NCBI RefSeq assembly: GCF_016937655.1
Contig: NZ_JAFHKL010000006.1
Coordinates: 1 to 64,000 of the forward strand
Direction of reading: 5' to 3'
DNA: 64,000 nucleotides
Source of the DNA: Chromobacterium alkanivorans
GTDB taxonomy: Bacteria; Pseudomonadota; Gammaproteobacteria; Burkholderiales; Chromobacteriaceae
Shown here: piece by piece, positions 45,486 to 55,515 of the stretch
How positions within the stretch are numbered: the first letter of the stretch is position 1
Layout of the letters: every line of letters starts with the position of its first letter
Translations under genes and position numbers: made by a program
Notes under the pieces: model-generated
The model's database searches: none
Told to the model about the DNA's origin: nothing
The model's input: the letters and a program-made list of their open reading frames with translations, nothing else

Positions 45486-46498
45486 TGCTGCTGCCCTGGC
45501 AAGAAGGCGATTGGGCGCGCTTGAACGCCGAGCGTGAACGCCTGCCCAACGCCTGGCTGTTCACCGGCGCCGCCGGCATCGGCAAGCTGGAGTTCGCCGA
45601 GCATCTGGCCCAGTCCTTGCTGTGCGAGCGGCCGCAGGCCGGTCACCGGCCTTGCGGCGAATGCGAGGCCTGCCGCTGGTATCGGCACGGCACCCACCCG
45701 GACTTCCGCCGGCTGTCGCCGCTGGGCGACGAGGACGAGGAAGGCAAGGAGGGCGCCGAGGGCAAGAAGGTCAGCCGCAAGCTGCCGGTGATCAAGATCG
45801 AGGCGGTGCGCGAGGTGATCGATTTCGCCCACCTGAGCGCGCATCGCGCCGGCCGGCGCATCGTGCTGGTGGAGCCGGCGGAAAGCCTGAACCCGGCCGC
45901 CGCCAACGCCTTGCTCAAAATCCTGGAAGAGCCGCCGGCCGAAGTGCTGTTCCTGCTGGTGGCGCACGCGCCGCAGCGGCTGCTGCCCACCATACGCAGC
46001 CGTTGCCGCCAGTTTCCGCTGACACGGCCGGACCCGGCGCAGGCGCTGGCCTGGCTGCGCGAGCAGGGCGTGGCGGACGCCGAGCTGGAACTGGCCCACA
46101 ACGGCGGCGCGCCGCTGTTCGACCACGATCCGGCGCTGGCCAAGCTGCGCGGCCAGTTCGTCCAGGGCCTGGCCCAGCCCAGCTTCGCCAATGTGCTGCA
46201 GCTGTCCGAGGCGGTGGACAAGCAGAAACTGCCCTTGCTGCTGCCCATAGGCTGGTTGATGAAATGGCTGCATGATCTGGCGAGTTTGAGACTAGCCGGT
46301 CTGGTCCGCTATTATCCAGATCAGGAGCGCGCCTTGCAGCAGCTGGCGGCGCGCGCCGACATCGCGCAATTGATGGCGTGTCAGCAAACGCTCAACCAGC
46401 TGGCGCCGTTCGGCCAGCACACGCTGAACACGCGCTTGCAATTGGAAGCGGTGCTGATGGACTATCTGAAGATATTCGCCAGCGGCAAGGCCGCCTGA
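45485..46498 (+). CDS. holB: HolB, DNA polymerase III delta' subunit
   Basis: 337 residues from the ATG overlapping the tmk stop (TGATG). The AAA+ N terminus has a degenerate P-loop (TGAAGIGKLEFAEHLAQ, Leu instead of Ser/Thr), as expected for the non-ATP-binding delta'. The zinc module is CGECEAC, with a further Cys upstream in LLCERPQ. An acidic/Lys insert (DEDEEGKEGAEGKK) follows, then LVEPAESLNPAAANALLKIL. It is part of the clamp loader. Confidence 0.93.
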   Translation: MLLPWQEGDWARLNAERERLPNAWLFTGAAGIGKLEFAEHLAQSLLCERPQAGHRPCGECEACRWYRHGTHPDFRRLSPLGDEDEEGKEGAEGKKVSRKLPVIKIEAVREVIDFAHLSAHRAGRRIVLVEPAESLNPAAANALLKILEEPPAEVLFLLVAHAPQRLLPTIRSRCRQFPLTRPDPAQALAWLREQGVADAELELAHNGGAPLFDHDPALAKLRGQFVQGLAQPSFANVLQLSEAVDKQKLPLLLPIGWLMKWLHDLASLRLAGLVRYYPDQERALQQLAARADIAQLMACQQTLNQLAPFGQHTLNTRLQLEAVLMDYLKIFASGKAA

Positions 46499-46517
46499 CA
46501 TAGAGGGTTAGCCAAGT

Positions 46518-46892
46518 ATGGACAATTCCGCCACTCGCCCGGACCTCAATCCCAACCGTCCCGGGGTGCTGTCCCTGCACATCAAGGAGCGCAGCGCGCT
46601 GTTCGCCGCCTACATGCCCTTTGTGCGCCACGGCGGGATTTTCATTCCCACCAACAAGGAAATGAAGCTGGGCGAGGAAGTGTTCCTGCTGCTGACCCTG
46701 ATGGACGACCCGCAGCGCATCGCGGTGCAGGCCAAGGTGGTGTGGCTGACGCCGGCCGGCGCCAACAACAGCCGGGTGCAGGGCGTCGGCGTCGAGTTCG
46801 TCGCCGGCGACGCCGGCAAGCAGGCCAAGGACAAGATCGAGGCGCTGCTCAGCGGTGTGCTCAACTCCAGCCGGCCCACCCATACCATGTGA
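46518..46892 (+). CDS. pilZ: PilZ-domain protein (type IV pilus biogenesis PilZ)
   Basis: 124 residues: VLSLHIKERSALFAAYMPFV, HGGIFIPTNKEMKLGEEVFL, LTLMDDPQRIAVQAKVVWLT, VQGVGVEFV. This is the PilZ founder type, which lacks the c-di-GMP-binding RxxxR of other PilZ domains and works with PilB/FimX-type proteins in pilus extension. Its position between holB and tatD is the classic one in Pseudomonas, Neisseria and relatives. Confidence 0.92.
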   Translation: MDNSATRPDLNPNRPGVLSLHIKERSALFAAYMPFVRHGGIFIPTNKEMKLGEEVFLLLTLMDDPQRIAVQAKVVWLTPAGANNSRVQGVGVEFVAGDAGKQAKDKIEALLSGVLNSSRPTHTM

Positions 46893-46940
46893 TTGTTTTC
46901 GCGGCGCGCGCAAGCGCGCTGCAGCCTGATTGACGCAAAA

Positions 46941-47711
46941 ATGTTCATTGATTCCCACTGCCACATCAATTTCCCCGACCTCGCCGCGCGCATGCCGGAA
47001 GTGCTGGCCAATATGCAGGCCAATCAGGTCAGCCACGCGCTGGTGATAGGGGTCAGCCGTCCCAAGTATCCGCAAGTGCTGGCGCTGGCGGAAAGCCACG
47101 GCAATCTGTACGCCACCGTGGGCGTGCACCCGGACGACCCGGACGCCGAAGAGTACAGCGAAGACGAACTGGTGGCGCTGGCCGCCCACCCGCGCGTGGT
47201 GGGCATAGGCGAAACCGGCCTCGACTACCACTGGTGCAAGGGCGATCTGGACTGGCAGCATCAGCGCTTCCGCACCCATATCCGCGCCGCCAAGCGCGTG
47301 GGGCTGCCGCTGGTGATCCATACCCGCGAATCGGCCGAGGACACCATCCGCCTGATGCGCGAAGAGAACGCCGAGGTCTGCGGCGGCGTGATGCACTGCT
47401 TCACCGAAACCTGGGAAGTGGCTCAGGCCGCGCTGGAACTGGGTTTCTACATTTCCTTCTCCGGCGTGGTGACCTTCAAGAACGCGGCCCAGGTCAAGGA
47501 AGTGGCGCAGAAAGTGCCGCTGGAGCGGATGTTGATCGAAACCGACTCGCCCTATCTGGCGCCGGTGCCGTATCGTGGCAAGGTCAACGAGCCGGCCTAT
47601 GTCCGCCATGTGGCCGCCCACATCGCCGAGCTGCGCGGCATGGCGGTGGAAGAGGTGGCGCGCGTCACCAGCGATAACTTTTTCCGGCTGTTCTCCAAGG
47701 CCGGCCGTTGA
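46941..47711 (+). CDS. TatD-family metal-dependent hydrolase
   Basis: 256 residues from the ATG at 46941. Metal ligands of the amidohydrolase-like TIM barrel are seen: MFIDSHCHINF, GIGETGLDYHW, PLVIHTRESAEDT, VMHCFTETWE, LIETDSPYLAP. TatD-type proteins (YcfH/YjjV/TatD) are 3'-5' DNases or D-aminoacyl-tRNA-like hydrolases; this one most resembles the YcfH type linked to holB. It is in the mltG operon. Confidence 0.94.
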   Translation: MFIDSHCHINFPDLAARMPEVLANMQANQVSHALVIGVSRPKYPQVLALAESHGNLYATVGVHPDDPDAEEYSEDELVALAAHPRVVGIGETGLDYHWCKGDLDWQHQRFRTHIRAAKRVGLPLVIHTRESAEDTIRLMREENAEVCGGVMHCFTETWEVAQAALELGFYISFSGVVTFKNAAQVKEVAQKVPLERMLIETDSPYLAPVPYRGKVNEPAYVRHVAAHIAELRGMAVEEVARVTSDNFFRLFSKAGR

Positions 47712-47725
47712 TGCGGGGAATGGGC

Positions 47726-48118
47726 ATGAAGCGAATCTTGCTGTCCGGACTGGCCTTGCTGGCCATATTGTTCTCGGCCCAGGCCTGGGCCAATTGCGTC
47801 AATCTGAACGGCCGCAGCTATTGCTCCGAAGACGGCGGCATCGCCCTGGTGCAGCGCGGCCAGGCGATGTGCGGCAAGGGGGAATGCGCGATCGACGAAT
47901 TCGGCAACGTGCTGTGCTCGCCGTATGCCGGCGGCGGCGTGGTGCGCGCCAACGGCGTCACTTACGCCGGCCCCGGCGCCTGCCTGCTGTCGCGCGACGG
48001 CAATCCGTATTGCGCCAAGCAGCCGCGCGGCAGCTGCCAGCAGGACGCCGACGGCAACGTTCGTTGCGACGGCGGCTGGGTGCGCGAGAAGGCCGAGCGC
48101 CCGCAGCGCTGCCGCTGA
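47726..48118 (+). CDS. Small cysteine-rich exported protein
   Basis: 130 residues from the ATG at 47726 (MKRILLSGLALLAILFSAQA, signal peptide), chosen because GGGGA lies 6 nt upstream; a start at 47711 overlaps the tatD stop but has no SD. The mature part has ten Cys in a loose repeat of the form C-x-x-D-x-x-G-N-x-x-C (CAIDEFGNVLC, CLLSRDGNPYC, CQQDADGNVRC). I recognise no characterised family. Disulfide-rich periplasmic or secreted protein is the likely nature. Confidence 0.8.
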   Translation: MKRILLSGLALLAILFSAQAWANCVNLNGRSYCSEDGGIALVQRGQAMCGKGECAIDEFGNVLCSPYAGGGVVRANGVTYAGPGACLLSRDGNPYCAKQPRGSCQQDADGNVRCDGGWVREKAERPQRCR

Positions 48119-48142
48119 TGCCTTGTCACTTGGGAAACGCCA

Positions 48143-48919
48143 TTGGGTTCGCTTGAAGTCACCATCCTGGGCTGCGGCTCCAGTTCCGGCACGCCGGCCA
48201 TAGGCTGCGATTGCGCCACCTGCCGCTCGGCGGACCCGCGCAACCGCCGCACCCGCGCCAGCGCCTATATCAAGGCGGGCGGCCAGGGTTTGTTGATCGA
48301 CACCGGGCCGGACCTGCGCCAACAGGCGCTGCGCGAAGGGCTGAGCCAGGTGGACGCGGTGCTGTACACCCACCCGCACGCCGACCACCTGAACGGCATC
48401 GACGATCTGCGCGCCTTCTGCTACGTGAAGAAGGGGCCGATCACGCTCTACGGCAACGCCTTCACCCTGGACAATATCAAGAGCCGCTTCGGCTATGCCT
48501 TGCAGCCGCCCTCCAAGATGTGGGACAAGCCGGTGCTGCTGCCGCGGCAGGTGGACGGGCCGGTGGAGTGCGGCGGCGTCACGCTGACGCCGGTGCCGCT
48601 GCAGCACGGCTCCTGGCCCTGTCTGGGCTGGCGCGTCGGCGACATGGCCTGGCTGACCGATGTGTCGGACATCCCGGACAGCAGCCTGCCCTTGCTGCAA
48701 GGGCTGAAGCTGCTGTTCCTGGACTGCCTGAACCACGACCCTTATCCGTCCCATCTGGGCGTGAGCCAGTCCTTCGACTGGGCCAAGCGCATCGGCGCCG
48801 AGCGCACGGTGCTGATCCACATGACCCATCGCTTGGAGTTCGGCGCGCTCAGCGCCGAGTGTCCGCCCGGCGTCGAGGTCGGCTACGACGGTCTGCGCGT
48901 CGAGCTGCCGTTTAGCTGA
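48143..48919 (+). CDS. PhnP-like metallo-beta-lactamase-fold hydrolase
   Basis: 258 residues from a TTG at 48143 (LEVTILGCGSSSGTPAIGCD follows). The Cys pair CDCATCRSADPRNRRTRAS resembles PhnP, and the metal motif is LYTHPHADHLNGIDDLR with later PLQHGSWPCLGWRV and LTDVSDIP. PhnP is a phosphodiesterase for cyclic ribosyl phosphate, but relatives outside phn operons have unknown substrates. It closes the mltG-holB-tatD gene group. Confidence 0.88.
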   Translation: MGSLEVTILGCGSSSGTPAIGCDCATCRSADPRNRRTRASAYIKAGGQGLLIDTGPDLRQQALREGLSQVDAVLYTHPHADHLNGIDDLRAFCYVKKGPITLYGNAFTLDNIKSRFGYALQPPSKMWDKPVLLPRQVDGPVECGGVTLTPVPLQHGSWPCLGWRVGDMAWLTDVSDIPDSSLPLLQGLKLLFLDCLNHDPYPSHLGVSQSFDWAKRIGAERTVLIHMTHRLEFGALSAECPPGVEVGYDGLRVELPFS

Positions 48920-48963
48920 TGCCCGTCATGCCAAGAAATCGTTAATAATCAATCGCTTTTATT

Positions 48964-49449
48964 TCAGGGCCGTAACGGGATTTTCTGATCCAGCACCGCC
49001 ACCGCGGTCAGCGCATTGTCCGGGCTGCCGTCCAGCAGCTTGTCGGAATAACTGAGATAGGTCAGCGTATTGCGTTTGGCGTCGACGATGCGTACCACCC
49101 GCACATGCTTGAAGATGAAGGACGCGCCCTCCTTGAACACCTGTTCCTGCTTGGGCAGCGGCCGCGCGAACTTGATCGCGCCCACCTGGCGGCAGGCCAC
49201 CGAGAAGCGGGACGGGTCCTTGGCCAGTCCCAGCGCGCCCTTGTAGCCGCCGGTCTTGGCGCGCGAGATATAGCAGGCCACGCCTTGCACCGCCGGGTCG
49301 TCAAACGCCTCCACCACCACCTTGTCGTTGGGGCTGAGCAGCTTGAAGGTGGTGGACACCTCGCCCACTTCTTCCGCTTGAGCCGCGCTGGATATATAAC
49401 CAAGTAGCAAGCAGATCATCAGGCTTAACGGATTGGTGGTCTTCATCAT
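48964..49449 (-). CDS. creA: CreA family protein
   Basis: 161 residues. The start at 49449 (or the adjacent ATG 49446) has AGGGG about 8 nt upstream. Signal peptide NPLSLMICLLLGYISSAAQA; mature CreA landmarks VGEVSTTFKLLSPNDKVVVE, DDPAVQGVACYISRAKTGG, KDPSRFSVACRQVG and HVRVVRIVDAKRNTLTYLSY. CreA is a periplasmic protein of unknown function conserved in proteobacteria. No creBCD genes are near. Confidence 0.93.
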   Translation of the reverse strand: MMKTTNPLSLMICLLLGYISSAAQAEEVGEVSTTFKLLSPNDKVVVEAFDDPAVQGVACYISRAKTGGYKGALGLAKDPSRFSVACRQVGAIKFARPLPKQEQVFKEGASFIFKHVRVVRIVDAKRNTLTYLSYSDKLLDGSPDNALTAVAVLDQKIPLRP

Positions 49450-49480
49450 AGCGATACCCCTGTTTTTTAAGTCAATTGGC

Positions 49481-50125
49481 ATGTGCAGGCATCGGTGCCT
49501 GGGGCGCCGGCTTGCCTCGATTACAGCACAACCGGGACCGGAATGGAGCGGTGAGACAAGAATACAGTGTCGGCATCGAAGGCTGTGCGAGCTCGCTGGA
49601 GAGGGCTGGCTGGATATCCCCTTCATATACGAGTTGGTGCAAGAGGGGGGCTTCCATGGTTCCTACTCGGACCATTATCTGAGTGCGGCAGGCCATGTTG
49701 CCTTGCTGCGGCATTTGTTCTCCGGCTGTATTGGAGCGAGGCGATCTCGCATTGTGCTGGGCACGCTGCCGGCTTGGGGAGCGGGGCTATGGTTGTTGCG
49801 GGATGGTGGCCAACCTGTTGGTTTTTCCTGGTTGTCCAGAGCCGGCATGAATGTCAATCTCGACATGTTTTCCATAGCGCCGGCGTGGCGGGGCAAAGGG
49901 AAAGGCCGCGCCATGCTGGGCGCAGTCATTGCTGAACTCCCCGCCAATATTTCCTTGCGGGCATTGTGTTCGCCTTACGCCAAGCCGATGAAGCATCTGC
50001 TGCGTTCTTCAGGCTTTCTGCGTCAGCGGCAGAGCATCGTGCTGGTGGGGGGGATGGGCTTGGATCTGTATGTGCGCGAGAAGGGCGGGCTCTGCGATGT
50101 AGCCCGCCTCAATAACGATCAATAG
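49481..50125 (+). CDS. GNAT-family acetyltransferase-like protein, start uncertain or frameshifted
   Basis: The clear part begins near 49610: [20 protein letters not shown], then a GNAT acetyl-CoA motif [20 protein letters not shown] and C-terminal [20 protein letters not shown]. In this frame the only upstream ATG is at 49481, with no SD and an implausible N terminus. In another frame a GTG at 49551 gives [20 protein letters not shown], which would join [10 protein letters not shown] after a one-base shift near 49610. So the gene may be frameshifted, or the start lies at 49634. It overlaps trpS by 7 bases at its 3' end. Confidence 0.55.
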   Translation: MCRHRCLGRRLASITAQPGPEWSGETRIQCRHRRLCELAGEGWLDIPFIYELVQEGGFHGSYSDHYLSAAGHVALLRHLFSGCIGARRSRIVLGTLPAWGAGLWLLRDGGQPVGFSWLSRAGMNVNLDMFSIAPAWRGKGKGRAMLGAVIAELPANISLRALCSPYAKPMKHLLRSSGFLRQRQSIVLVGGMGLDLYVREKGGLCDVARLNNDQ

Positions 50126-51141
50126 TAGTTCAAGCCCATCGCCGCCTTAACCTCGGCCAGCGTGGCGGCCGCCACTTCGCGCGCGCGCTGGGTGCCGGTC
50201 TTCAGCATCGCCATCACCGCCGCCGGATCGCGCGCGTACTGCTCGCGGCGGGCGCGGATCGGCTCCAGCAGGGTCTGCAGGCATTCTTCCAACTGCTTCT
50301 TGATCACGGTGTCGCCCAGGCCGCCGCGGCGATAATGTTCCTTCCATTCCGCCACCTGCTCAGGGTCGGAATGGAACACGTCCAGATAGGTGAACACCAC
50401 ATTGCCTTCCACCTGGCCCGGATCGGCCACGCGCAGGTGATTGGGGTCGGTGTACATCATCTTCACCGCCTGGCGGATCTCGTCCGGCGTGGCCGACAGA
50501 GTGATGGTGTTGCCCAGCGATTTGGACATCTTGGCCTTGCCGTCGATGCCGGGCAGGCGGGAGCCGTGCTCCGGCACCACCGCGCGCGTTTCCACCAGCA
50601 CCGGCTGATCCACGCTGGCGTTGAAGCGGCGCACGATCTCATTGGTCTGCTCGATCATCGGGATCTGGTCTTCGCCCACCGGCACGATGCTGGCCTTGAA
50701 GGCGGTGATGTCGGCGGCCTGGGCGGCGGGATAAGTGAGGAAGCCGGCGGGGATGTCGCGCTCATAGCCGCGCTGCTTGATTTCATCCTTGATGGTGGGG
50801 TTGCGCTCCAGGCGCGCCACGGTGACCAGATTGAGGTAGTAGGACGACAGCTCGGTCAGTTCCGGCACCAGGCTTTGGATGAAGATGGTGCTTTTTTCCG
50901 GGTCTATGCCCACCGCCAGGTAGTCCAGCGCCACCTGCAGCACATTGTCGCGAACCTTCAGATAGTTGCCCATATTGTCGGTCAGCGCCTGGGCGTCGGC
51001 CAGCAGCAGAAACTGGCGGCAGCGATCCTGCAGGATCACGCGGTTGCGCAGCGAACCGACATAGTGGCCCAGATGCAATTGCCCGGTGGTGCGGTCGCCG
51101 GTCAGGATGATGTCTTTGGCTGTGATGCTGTCCAGATTCAT
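50119..51141 (-). CDS. trpS: TrpS, tryptophan-tRNA ligase
   Basis: 340 residues. Class I signatures: HIGH-like [13 protein letters not shown] and [11 protein letters not shown]. It starts [20 protein letters not shown]. It charges tRNA-Trp. It stands alone on the reverse strand, overlapping the convergent GNAT-like frame at the stop. The region upstream (51142-51365) shows no gene and no obvious attenuator. Confidence 0.96.
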   Translation of the reverse strand: MNLDSITAKDIILTGDRTTGQLHLGHYVGSLRNRVILQDRCRQFLLLADAQALTDNMGNYLKVRDNVLQVALDYLAVGIDPEKSTIFIQSLVPELTELSSYYLNLVTVARLERNPTIKDEIKQRGYERDIPAGFLTYPAAQAADITAFKASIVPVGEDQIPMIEQTNEIVRRFNASVDQPVLVETRAVVPEHGSRLPGIDGKAKMSKSLGNTITLSATPDEIRQAVKMMYTDPNHLRVADPGQVEGNVVFTYLDVFHSDPEQVAEWKEHYRRGGLGDTVIKKQLEECLQTLLEPIRARREQYARDPAAVMAMLKTGTQRAREVAAATLAEVKAAMGLNYY

Positions 51142-51365
51142 AACAGTGGTCTCCAGTAAGCTTGAGCTTGTTGGAAACTGCCGATCTGGGGAGGGGGACT
51201 GCTGGAAACCCTATGCCGCCGTATCGGCAGCTTCCGGGTTTTGGGTATGCAAACGCCGGCGCCGCCTTAGTTCAGGCGCCACCACCAAGAAAAGGATGCG
51301 AATGCGGTTGCGTAGTTCATGGGCTTTATCAGAGCACGGCGGGCAAAGCAGCGTCAAGCGTCTTT

Positions 51366-51665
51366 TCAGGCCAGGACGTGCAGCAGGCTGCCGGCCGGCG
51401 GCATCAGGTCTTCGGCGTAAGGCGAGGCGTTCTTGCTCGCGGCCGCGTTCCGGGCTTGGCGCAACAGCCGTTCGAAAGACTCGCCCTTGGGCGCGGAATC
51501 CCCGCTGGGCGCGCTGGACGGCGGATGGGGGGCGGCGAATTCCGCCATTTCCTTGCGCGGGTCGCTGGCGGCGGCGCGGCTGTCGGTCTTGGCGGCGACC
51601 GCGCCCACTTCCTTCAGCGGCGAGGCGGCGGAGCGGGTCAGGGCGGCGATGGAGACGATGTGCAT
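51366..51665 (-). CDS. Small hypothetical protein
   Basis: 99 residues, MHIVSIAALTRSAASPLKEV, followed by a low-complexity Ala/Ser/Pro stretch and a helical tail (ESFERLLRQARNAAASKN). No Cys, no membrane segment, no family recognised. The SD is weak. It could be a genuine small protein or a chance frame in GC-rich DNA; the amphipathic tail and lack of any other gene in this interval favour the former slightly. Confidence 0.45.
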   Translation of the reverse strand: MHIVSIAALTRSAASPLKEVGAVAAKTDSRAAASDPRKEMAEFAAPHPPSSAPSGDSAPKGESFERLLRQARNAAASKNASPYAEDLMPPAGSLLHVLA

Positions 51666-51804
51666 CGATGGATCCGGGCATGGGAATCAAGATGCCTATT
51701 TGAGAGCGCGCGCTTGCTATATGTTCCAATCTTAATTGTAAAAAAGTGATAAGAAACAAAGTGCTATCTGGATATTGGCAGGCGACTGCCCAGCGCAAGG
51801 GCAT

Positions 51805-51828
51805 GAAAAAAGCCGGGCGGGCCCGGCT
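51805..51828 (-). terminator. ppsR terminator
   Basis: On the reverse strand AGCCGGGC-CC-GCCCGGCT is followed by T6, 21 bases after the ppsR stop. Confidence 0.85.
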
Positions 51829-51849
51829 GGCTTCATTGCGACAGCGCGT

Positions 51850-52674
51850 TCAGAAGCGCCGACCCAGCGCCGCCTTGTGCATGATGGTGGAGGCGATTTC
51901 CTCGATGGACTTGTGGGTGGTGCTGATGAAGGGCACGCCGTGGTGGCGGAACATGGACTCGGCCTCGTTCACCTCGCGGCGGCAGTTGTCCATGCTGGCG
52001 TATTTGGAGTCCGGCCGGCGTTCGGAGCGGATGTGGTGCAAGCGCGCCGGATCGATGGTCAGGCCGAAGATCTTGTCCTTGAACGGCAGCAGCAGCTTGG
52101 GCAGCGTCGGGCTGCCCAGGTCTTCCGGCGTCAGCGGGTAGTTGGCGGCGCGGATGCCGTATTGCAGCGCCAGATACAGGCAGGTCGGCGTCTTGCCGGA
52201 GCGGGACACGCCCACCAGGATCACGTCCGCCTCGTGCAGGTCCTTCAATTTGACGCCGTCGTCGTGGTTCAGCGAGAAGTTGACCGCCTCGATGCGGTGA
52301 TCGTACTTCTCCTCGTTGACCATGCCGTGGGCCTTGCCCACGCTCAGCGAGGCGCGCTGGCCGATTTCCTGCTCCAGCTGGCCGATGAAGGTGTCGAAGA
52401 AATCTATCATTACCGCGTTCTCAACCTGCAGCGCGCTGCGCACGTCCGGGTTGATGATGCTGGTGAACACCAGCGGCTTCAGGTGATCGGTTTCCGACAC
52501 CTGGCGGATGACCTCGGCCAGGGCCTGAGCTTTTTCCACGGTATCGACGAAGGGAATGGTCTCGCGCTTGAATTCCACGGTGTCGAACTGGGTCAGCAGC
52601 GTGTGGCCCAGCGATTCGGCGGTGATGCCGGTGCGGTCGGAAACGAAGAAGGCGGAGCGGAGATGGTGGGGCAT
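51850..52674 (-). CDS. ppsR: PpsR, PEP synthase regulatory kinase/phosphorylase
   Basis: 274 residues from the ATG at 52674. DUF299 fold: [19 protein letters not shown], a P-loop-like [20 protein letters not shown], and [20 protein letters not shown]. It inactivates PEP synthase by ADP-dependent phosphorylation of a Thr near the catalytic His and reactivates it by phosphorolysis. It is divergent from its target ppsA, the usual arrangement. Confidence 0.95.
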   Translation of the reverse strand: MPHHLRSAFFVSDRTGITAESLGHTLLTQFDTVEFKRETIPFVDTVEKAQALAEVIRQVSETDHLKPLVFTSIINPDVRSALQVENAVMIDFFDTFIGQLEQEIGQRASLSVGKAHGMVNEEKYDHRIEAVNFSLNHDDGVKLKDLHEADVILVGVSRSGKTPTCLYLALQYGIRAANYPLTPEDLGSPTLPKLLLPFKDKIFGLTIDPARLHHIRSERRPDSKYASMDNCRREVNEAESMFRHHGVPFISTTHKSIEEIASTIMHKAALGRRF

Positions 52675-52996
52675 GCAAACACCTGTATTGCGAGTGAACG
52701 AGGCCGGAACCGCGCCTGCCGCGCTGTTGCGGCGCGCCCGGGGTTCAAGGGATTCTATACTCTGAAAGGCCGCGACGAAACCCGCCGCGGGCGCCGGCCA
52801 AGCATGTAGTGCGTAAATTACACGGTTTTGACAATCATTTTCATCAGGAATGTCTGTCAACTTATTGATTCTGTTGCAATGCTTGTCCTTGTCGAGCCGA
52901 AAACCCGTGTTGCGGTGCAAAAGACGCTACGCATCTGGCACGTAATTCGGCTAGAATGCGGCCCTATCGTCCCAATCCAACACAGGAAGTGAAGTG
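52675..52996. other. Divergent regulatory region of ppsR and ppsA
   Basis: 322 bases with no gene. AT-richer stretch at about 52805-52870 holds an inverted pair TTGACA (52828-52833) / TGTCAA with 20 bases between them, and TAGAAT at 52952-52957 could be a ppsA -10 element without a good -35. The SD AGGAAGTGAAG precedes the ppsA ATG. Nothing more can be assigned. Confidence 0.45.
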
Positions 52997-55384
52997 ATGG
53001 CTGAGAACTACGTCATCTGGTTCGAGAAACTGCGCATGACCGATGTGGAGCAGGTAGGCGGCAAGAACGCCTCCCTTGGTGAAATGATCAGCCAGCTGGC
53101 CGGCTCCGGGGTTCGCGTCCCGGGCGGCTTCGCCACCACAGCGCAGGCTTACCGGGATTTTCTGCAGCACAACGGCCTGGCCGACAAGATCAGCGCCGCG
53201 CTGGCCAAGCTGGACATCGACGATGTCAGCGAACTGGCCCGGATCGGCAAGGAAATCCGGCAATGGATCATCGATACCCCGTTCCCCGCCAAGCTTGACG
53301 CCGATATCAAAGAGGCCTGGGATCAGATGGTGGCCGATGCCGGCGGCGCCGACATCTCCGTTGCAGTCCGTTCCTCCGCCACCGCCGAAGACCTCCCCGA
53401 CGCCTCGTTCGCAGGCCAGCAAGAAACCTTCCTGAATATCCGCGGCCTTGACAACGTCAAGGATGCGATGAAACACGTTTTCGCCTCCCTCTACAACGAC
53501 CGCGCCATTTCCTACCGCGTGCACAAAGGCTTTGAGCACGACGTGGTGGCTCTGTCCGCCGGCGTGCAGCGCATGGTGCGCTCCGATTGCGGCGCGGCCG
53601 GCGTGATGTTCACCATCGACACCGAATCCGGCTTTGACGACGTGGTGTTCATCACCGCGTCCTACGGCCTGGGCGAAACCGTGGTGCAGGGCGCGGTAAA
53701 CCCCGACGAATTCTACGTGCACAAGCCGACGCTGAAAGCCGGCCGTCCGGCGGTGCTGCGCAAGACCATGGGCTCCAAGCTGATCAAGATGGAGTTCACC
53801 GACGCTTCGCAAGCCGGCCGCTCGGTCAAGACCGTGGACGTGTCCCCGGCGGAGCGCCAGCAATTCTCCATCAGCGACGCCGAAGTGGCCGAACTGGCCG
53901 AATACGCGCTAATCATCGAGAAGCACTACGGTCGTCCGATGGACATCGAATGGGGCCGCGACGGCCACGACGGCAAGCTCTACATCCTGCAGGCCCGTCC
54001 GGAAACGGTGAAGTCGCAGGAAGACCGCAAGGACACGCTGCGCCGCTACCGTCTGAACAGCAAATCGCAAGTGCTGTGCGAAGGCCGCGCCATCGGTCAG
54101 AAGATCGGCCAGGGCGTGGTGCGCACCATCAAGGACGCGTCCGAGATGGACCGCGTCAAGCCGGGCGACGTGCTGGTGACCGACATGACCGACCCGGATT
54201 GGGAACCGGTGATGAAACGCGCCGCCGCCATCGTCACCAACCGCGGCGGCCGCACCTGCCACGCGGCCATCATCGCGCGCGAGCTGGGCATTCCGGCCGT
54301 GGTGGGTTGCGGCGACGCCACCCAGGTGCTGTCCGAAGGCATGCAGGTGACCGTGTCCTGCGCCGAAGGCGACACCGGCAACATCTACGACGGCCTGCTG
54401 GACGTGGAAGTGATCGACCTGGAACTGGACAAGATGCCCAAGGCCCCGGTCAAGATCATGATGAACGTCGGCAACCCGGAACTGGCTTTCGACTTCGCGC
54501 AGCTGCCTAACGAGGGCGTGGGCCTGGCGCGGATGGAGTTCGTGATCAACCGTCAGATCGGCATCCACCCGAAAGCGCTGCTGGAATTCGACAAGCTGCC
54601 GGCGGATCTGAAAGCCACCATCAGCGACCGCATCGCCGGCTACGCCAGCCCGGTGGACTTCTACGTCGACAAGATCGCCGAAGGCGTGTCCACTCTGGCC
54701 GCCGCCTTCTATCCGAAAAAGGTCATCGTGCGCATGTCCGACTTCAAGTCGAACGAGTACGCCAACCTGATCGGCGGTCAGCTGTACGAGCCGCACGAAG
54801 AAAACCCGATGATCGGCTTCCGCGGCGCCGCCCGCTACGTGGCCGAATCCTTCCGCGATTGCTTTGAACTGGAATGCCGCGCCATCAAGAAAGTGCGCGA
54901 CGTGATGGGTCTGACCAATGTGGAAGTGATGATTCCCTTTGTGCGCACCCTGTCCGAAGCCGAGCAAGTGGTGGAGATCCTGGCCGCCAACGGCCTCAAG
55001 CGCGGCGAAAACGGCCTGCGCCTGATCATGATGTGCGAACTGCCGACCAACGCCGTGCTGGCCGACAAGTTCCTGCAGCATTTCGACGGCTTCTCCATCG
55101 GCTCCAACGACATGACCCAGCTGACGCTGGGCGTGGACCGCGACTCCGGCGGCCCGATCGCCTCCACCTTCGACGAGCGCAACGAGGCGGTCAAGGTCAT
55201 GCTGCACATGGCGATCCAGGCTTGCCGCAAGCAAGGCAAATACATCGGCATTTGCGGCCAGGGCCCGTCCGACCATCCGGACTTCGCCAAGTGGCTGGTG
55301 GAAGAGGGCATCGAAACCGTGTCCCTGAACCCGGACACCGTGGTGGAAACCTGGCTCTACCTGGCGCGCGAACTGAACAGCTGA
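52997..55384 (+). CDS. ppsA: PpsA, phosphoenolpyruvate synthase
   Basis: 795 residues from the ATG at 52997 (a GTG lies just before it). The ATP-binding N domain ([40 protein letters not shown]), the swivelling phosphohistidine domain with [20 protein letters not shown], and a C-terminal PEP-binding TIM barrel ([31 protein letters not shown]) are in normal order. It makes PEP from pyruvate and ATP for gluconeogenesis. The Thr next to the catalytic His (TCHA) is the PpsR target site. Confidence 0.97.
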   Translation: MAENYVIWFEKLRMTDVEQVGGKNASLGEMISQLAGSGVRVPGGFATTAQAYRDFLQHNGLADKISAALAKLDIDDVSELARIGKEIRQWIIDTPFPAKLDADIKEAWDQMVADAGGADISVAVRSSATAEDLPDASFAGQQETFLNIRGLDNVKDAMKHVFASLYNDRAISYRVHKGFEHDVVALSAGVQRMVRSDCGAAGVMFTIDTESGFDDVVFITASYGLGETVVQGAVNPDEFYVHKPTLKAGRPAVLRKTMGSKLIKMEFTDASQAGRSVKTVDVSPAERQQFSISDAEVAELAEYALIIEKHYGRPMDIEWGRDGHDGKLYILQARPETVKSQEDRKDTLRRYRLNSKSQVLCEGRAIGQKIGQGVVRTIKDASEMDRVKPGDVLVTDMTDPDWEPVMKRAAAIVTNRGGRTCHAAIIARELGIPAVVGCGDATQVLSEGMQVTVSCAEGDTGNIYDGLLDVEVIDLELDKMPKAPVKIMMNVGNPELAFDFAQLPNEGVGLARMEFVINRQIGIHPKALLEFDKLPADLKATISDRIAGYASPVDFYVDKIAEGVSTLAAAFYPKKVIVRMSDFKSNEYANLIGGQLYEPHEENPMIGFRGAARYVAESFRDCFELECRAIKKVRDVMGLTNVEVMIPFVRTLSEAEQVVEILAANGLKRGENGLRLIMMCELPTNAVLADKFLQHFDGFSIGSNDMTQLTLGVDRDSGGPIASTFDERNEAVKVMLHMAIQACRKQGKYIGICGQGPSDHPDFAKWLVEEGIETVSLNPDTVVETWLYLARELNS

Positions 55385-55407
55385 GTTCGCTGTCTCGCCG
55401 CTTCCCG

Positions 55408-55437
55408 AACCGCCCGCTTGCCGGGCGGTTTTGTTTT
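55408..55437 (+). terminator. ppsA terminator
   Basis: AACCGCCCG/CGGGCGGTT (55408-55416, 55422-55430) with a short loop, followed by TTGTTTT. Confidence 0.88.
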
Positions 55438-55515
55438 GTCCGGCGCTTCTTGCAAGCGGGGCCGGGGATGGGGACCTATGCTGGGCAGTGTTATCACTTT
55501 TACTAGGAAACACTT

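Noticed and set aside
52826-52862. Fur- or FNR-type operator before ppsA (TTGACA-N20-TGTCAA)
   Set aside because: The half-site spacing and sequence fit neither consensus; it may be chance in an AT-rich stretch.
53909-55513. A 534-codon open frame on the - strand
   Set aside because: Antisense to ppsA; His/Val/Gly-rich shadow composition.
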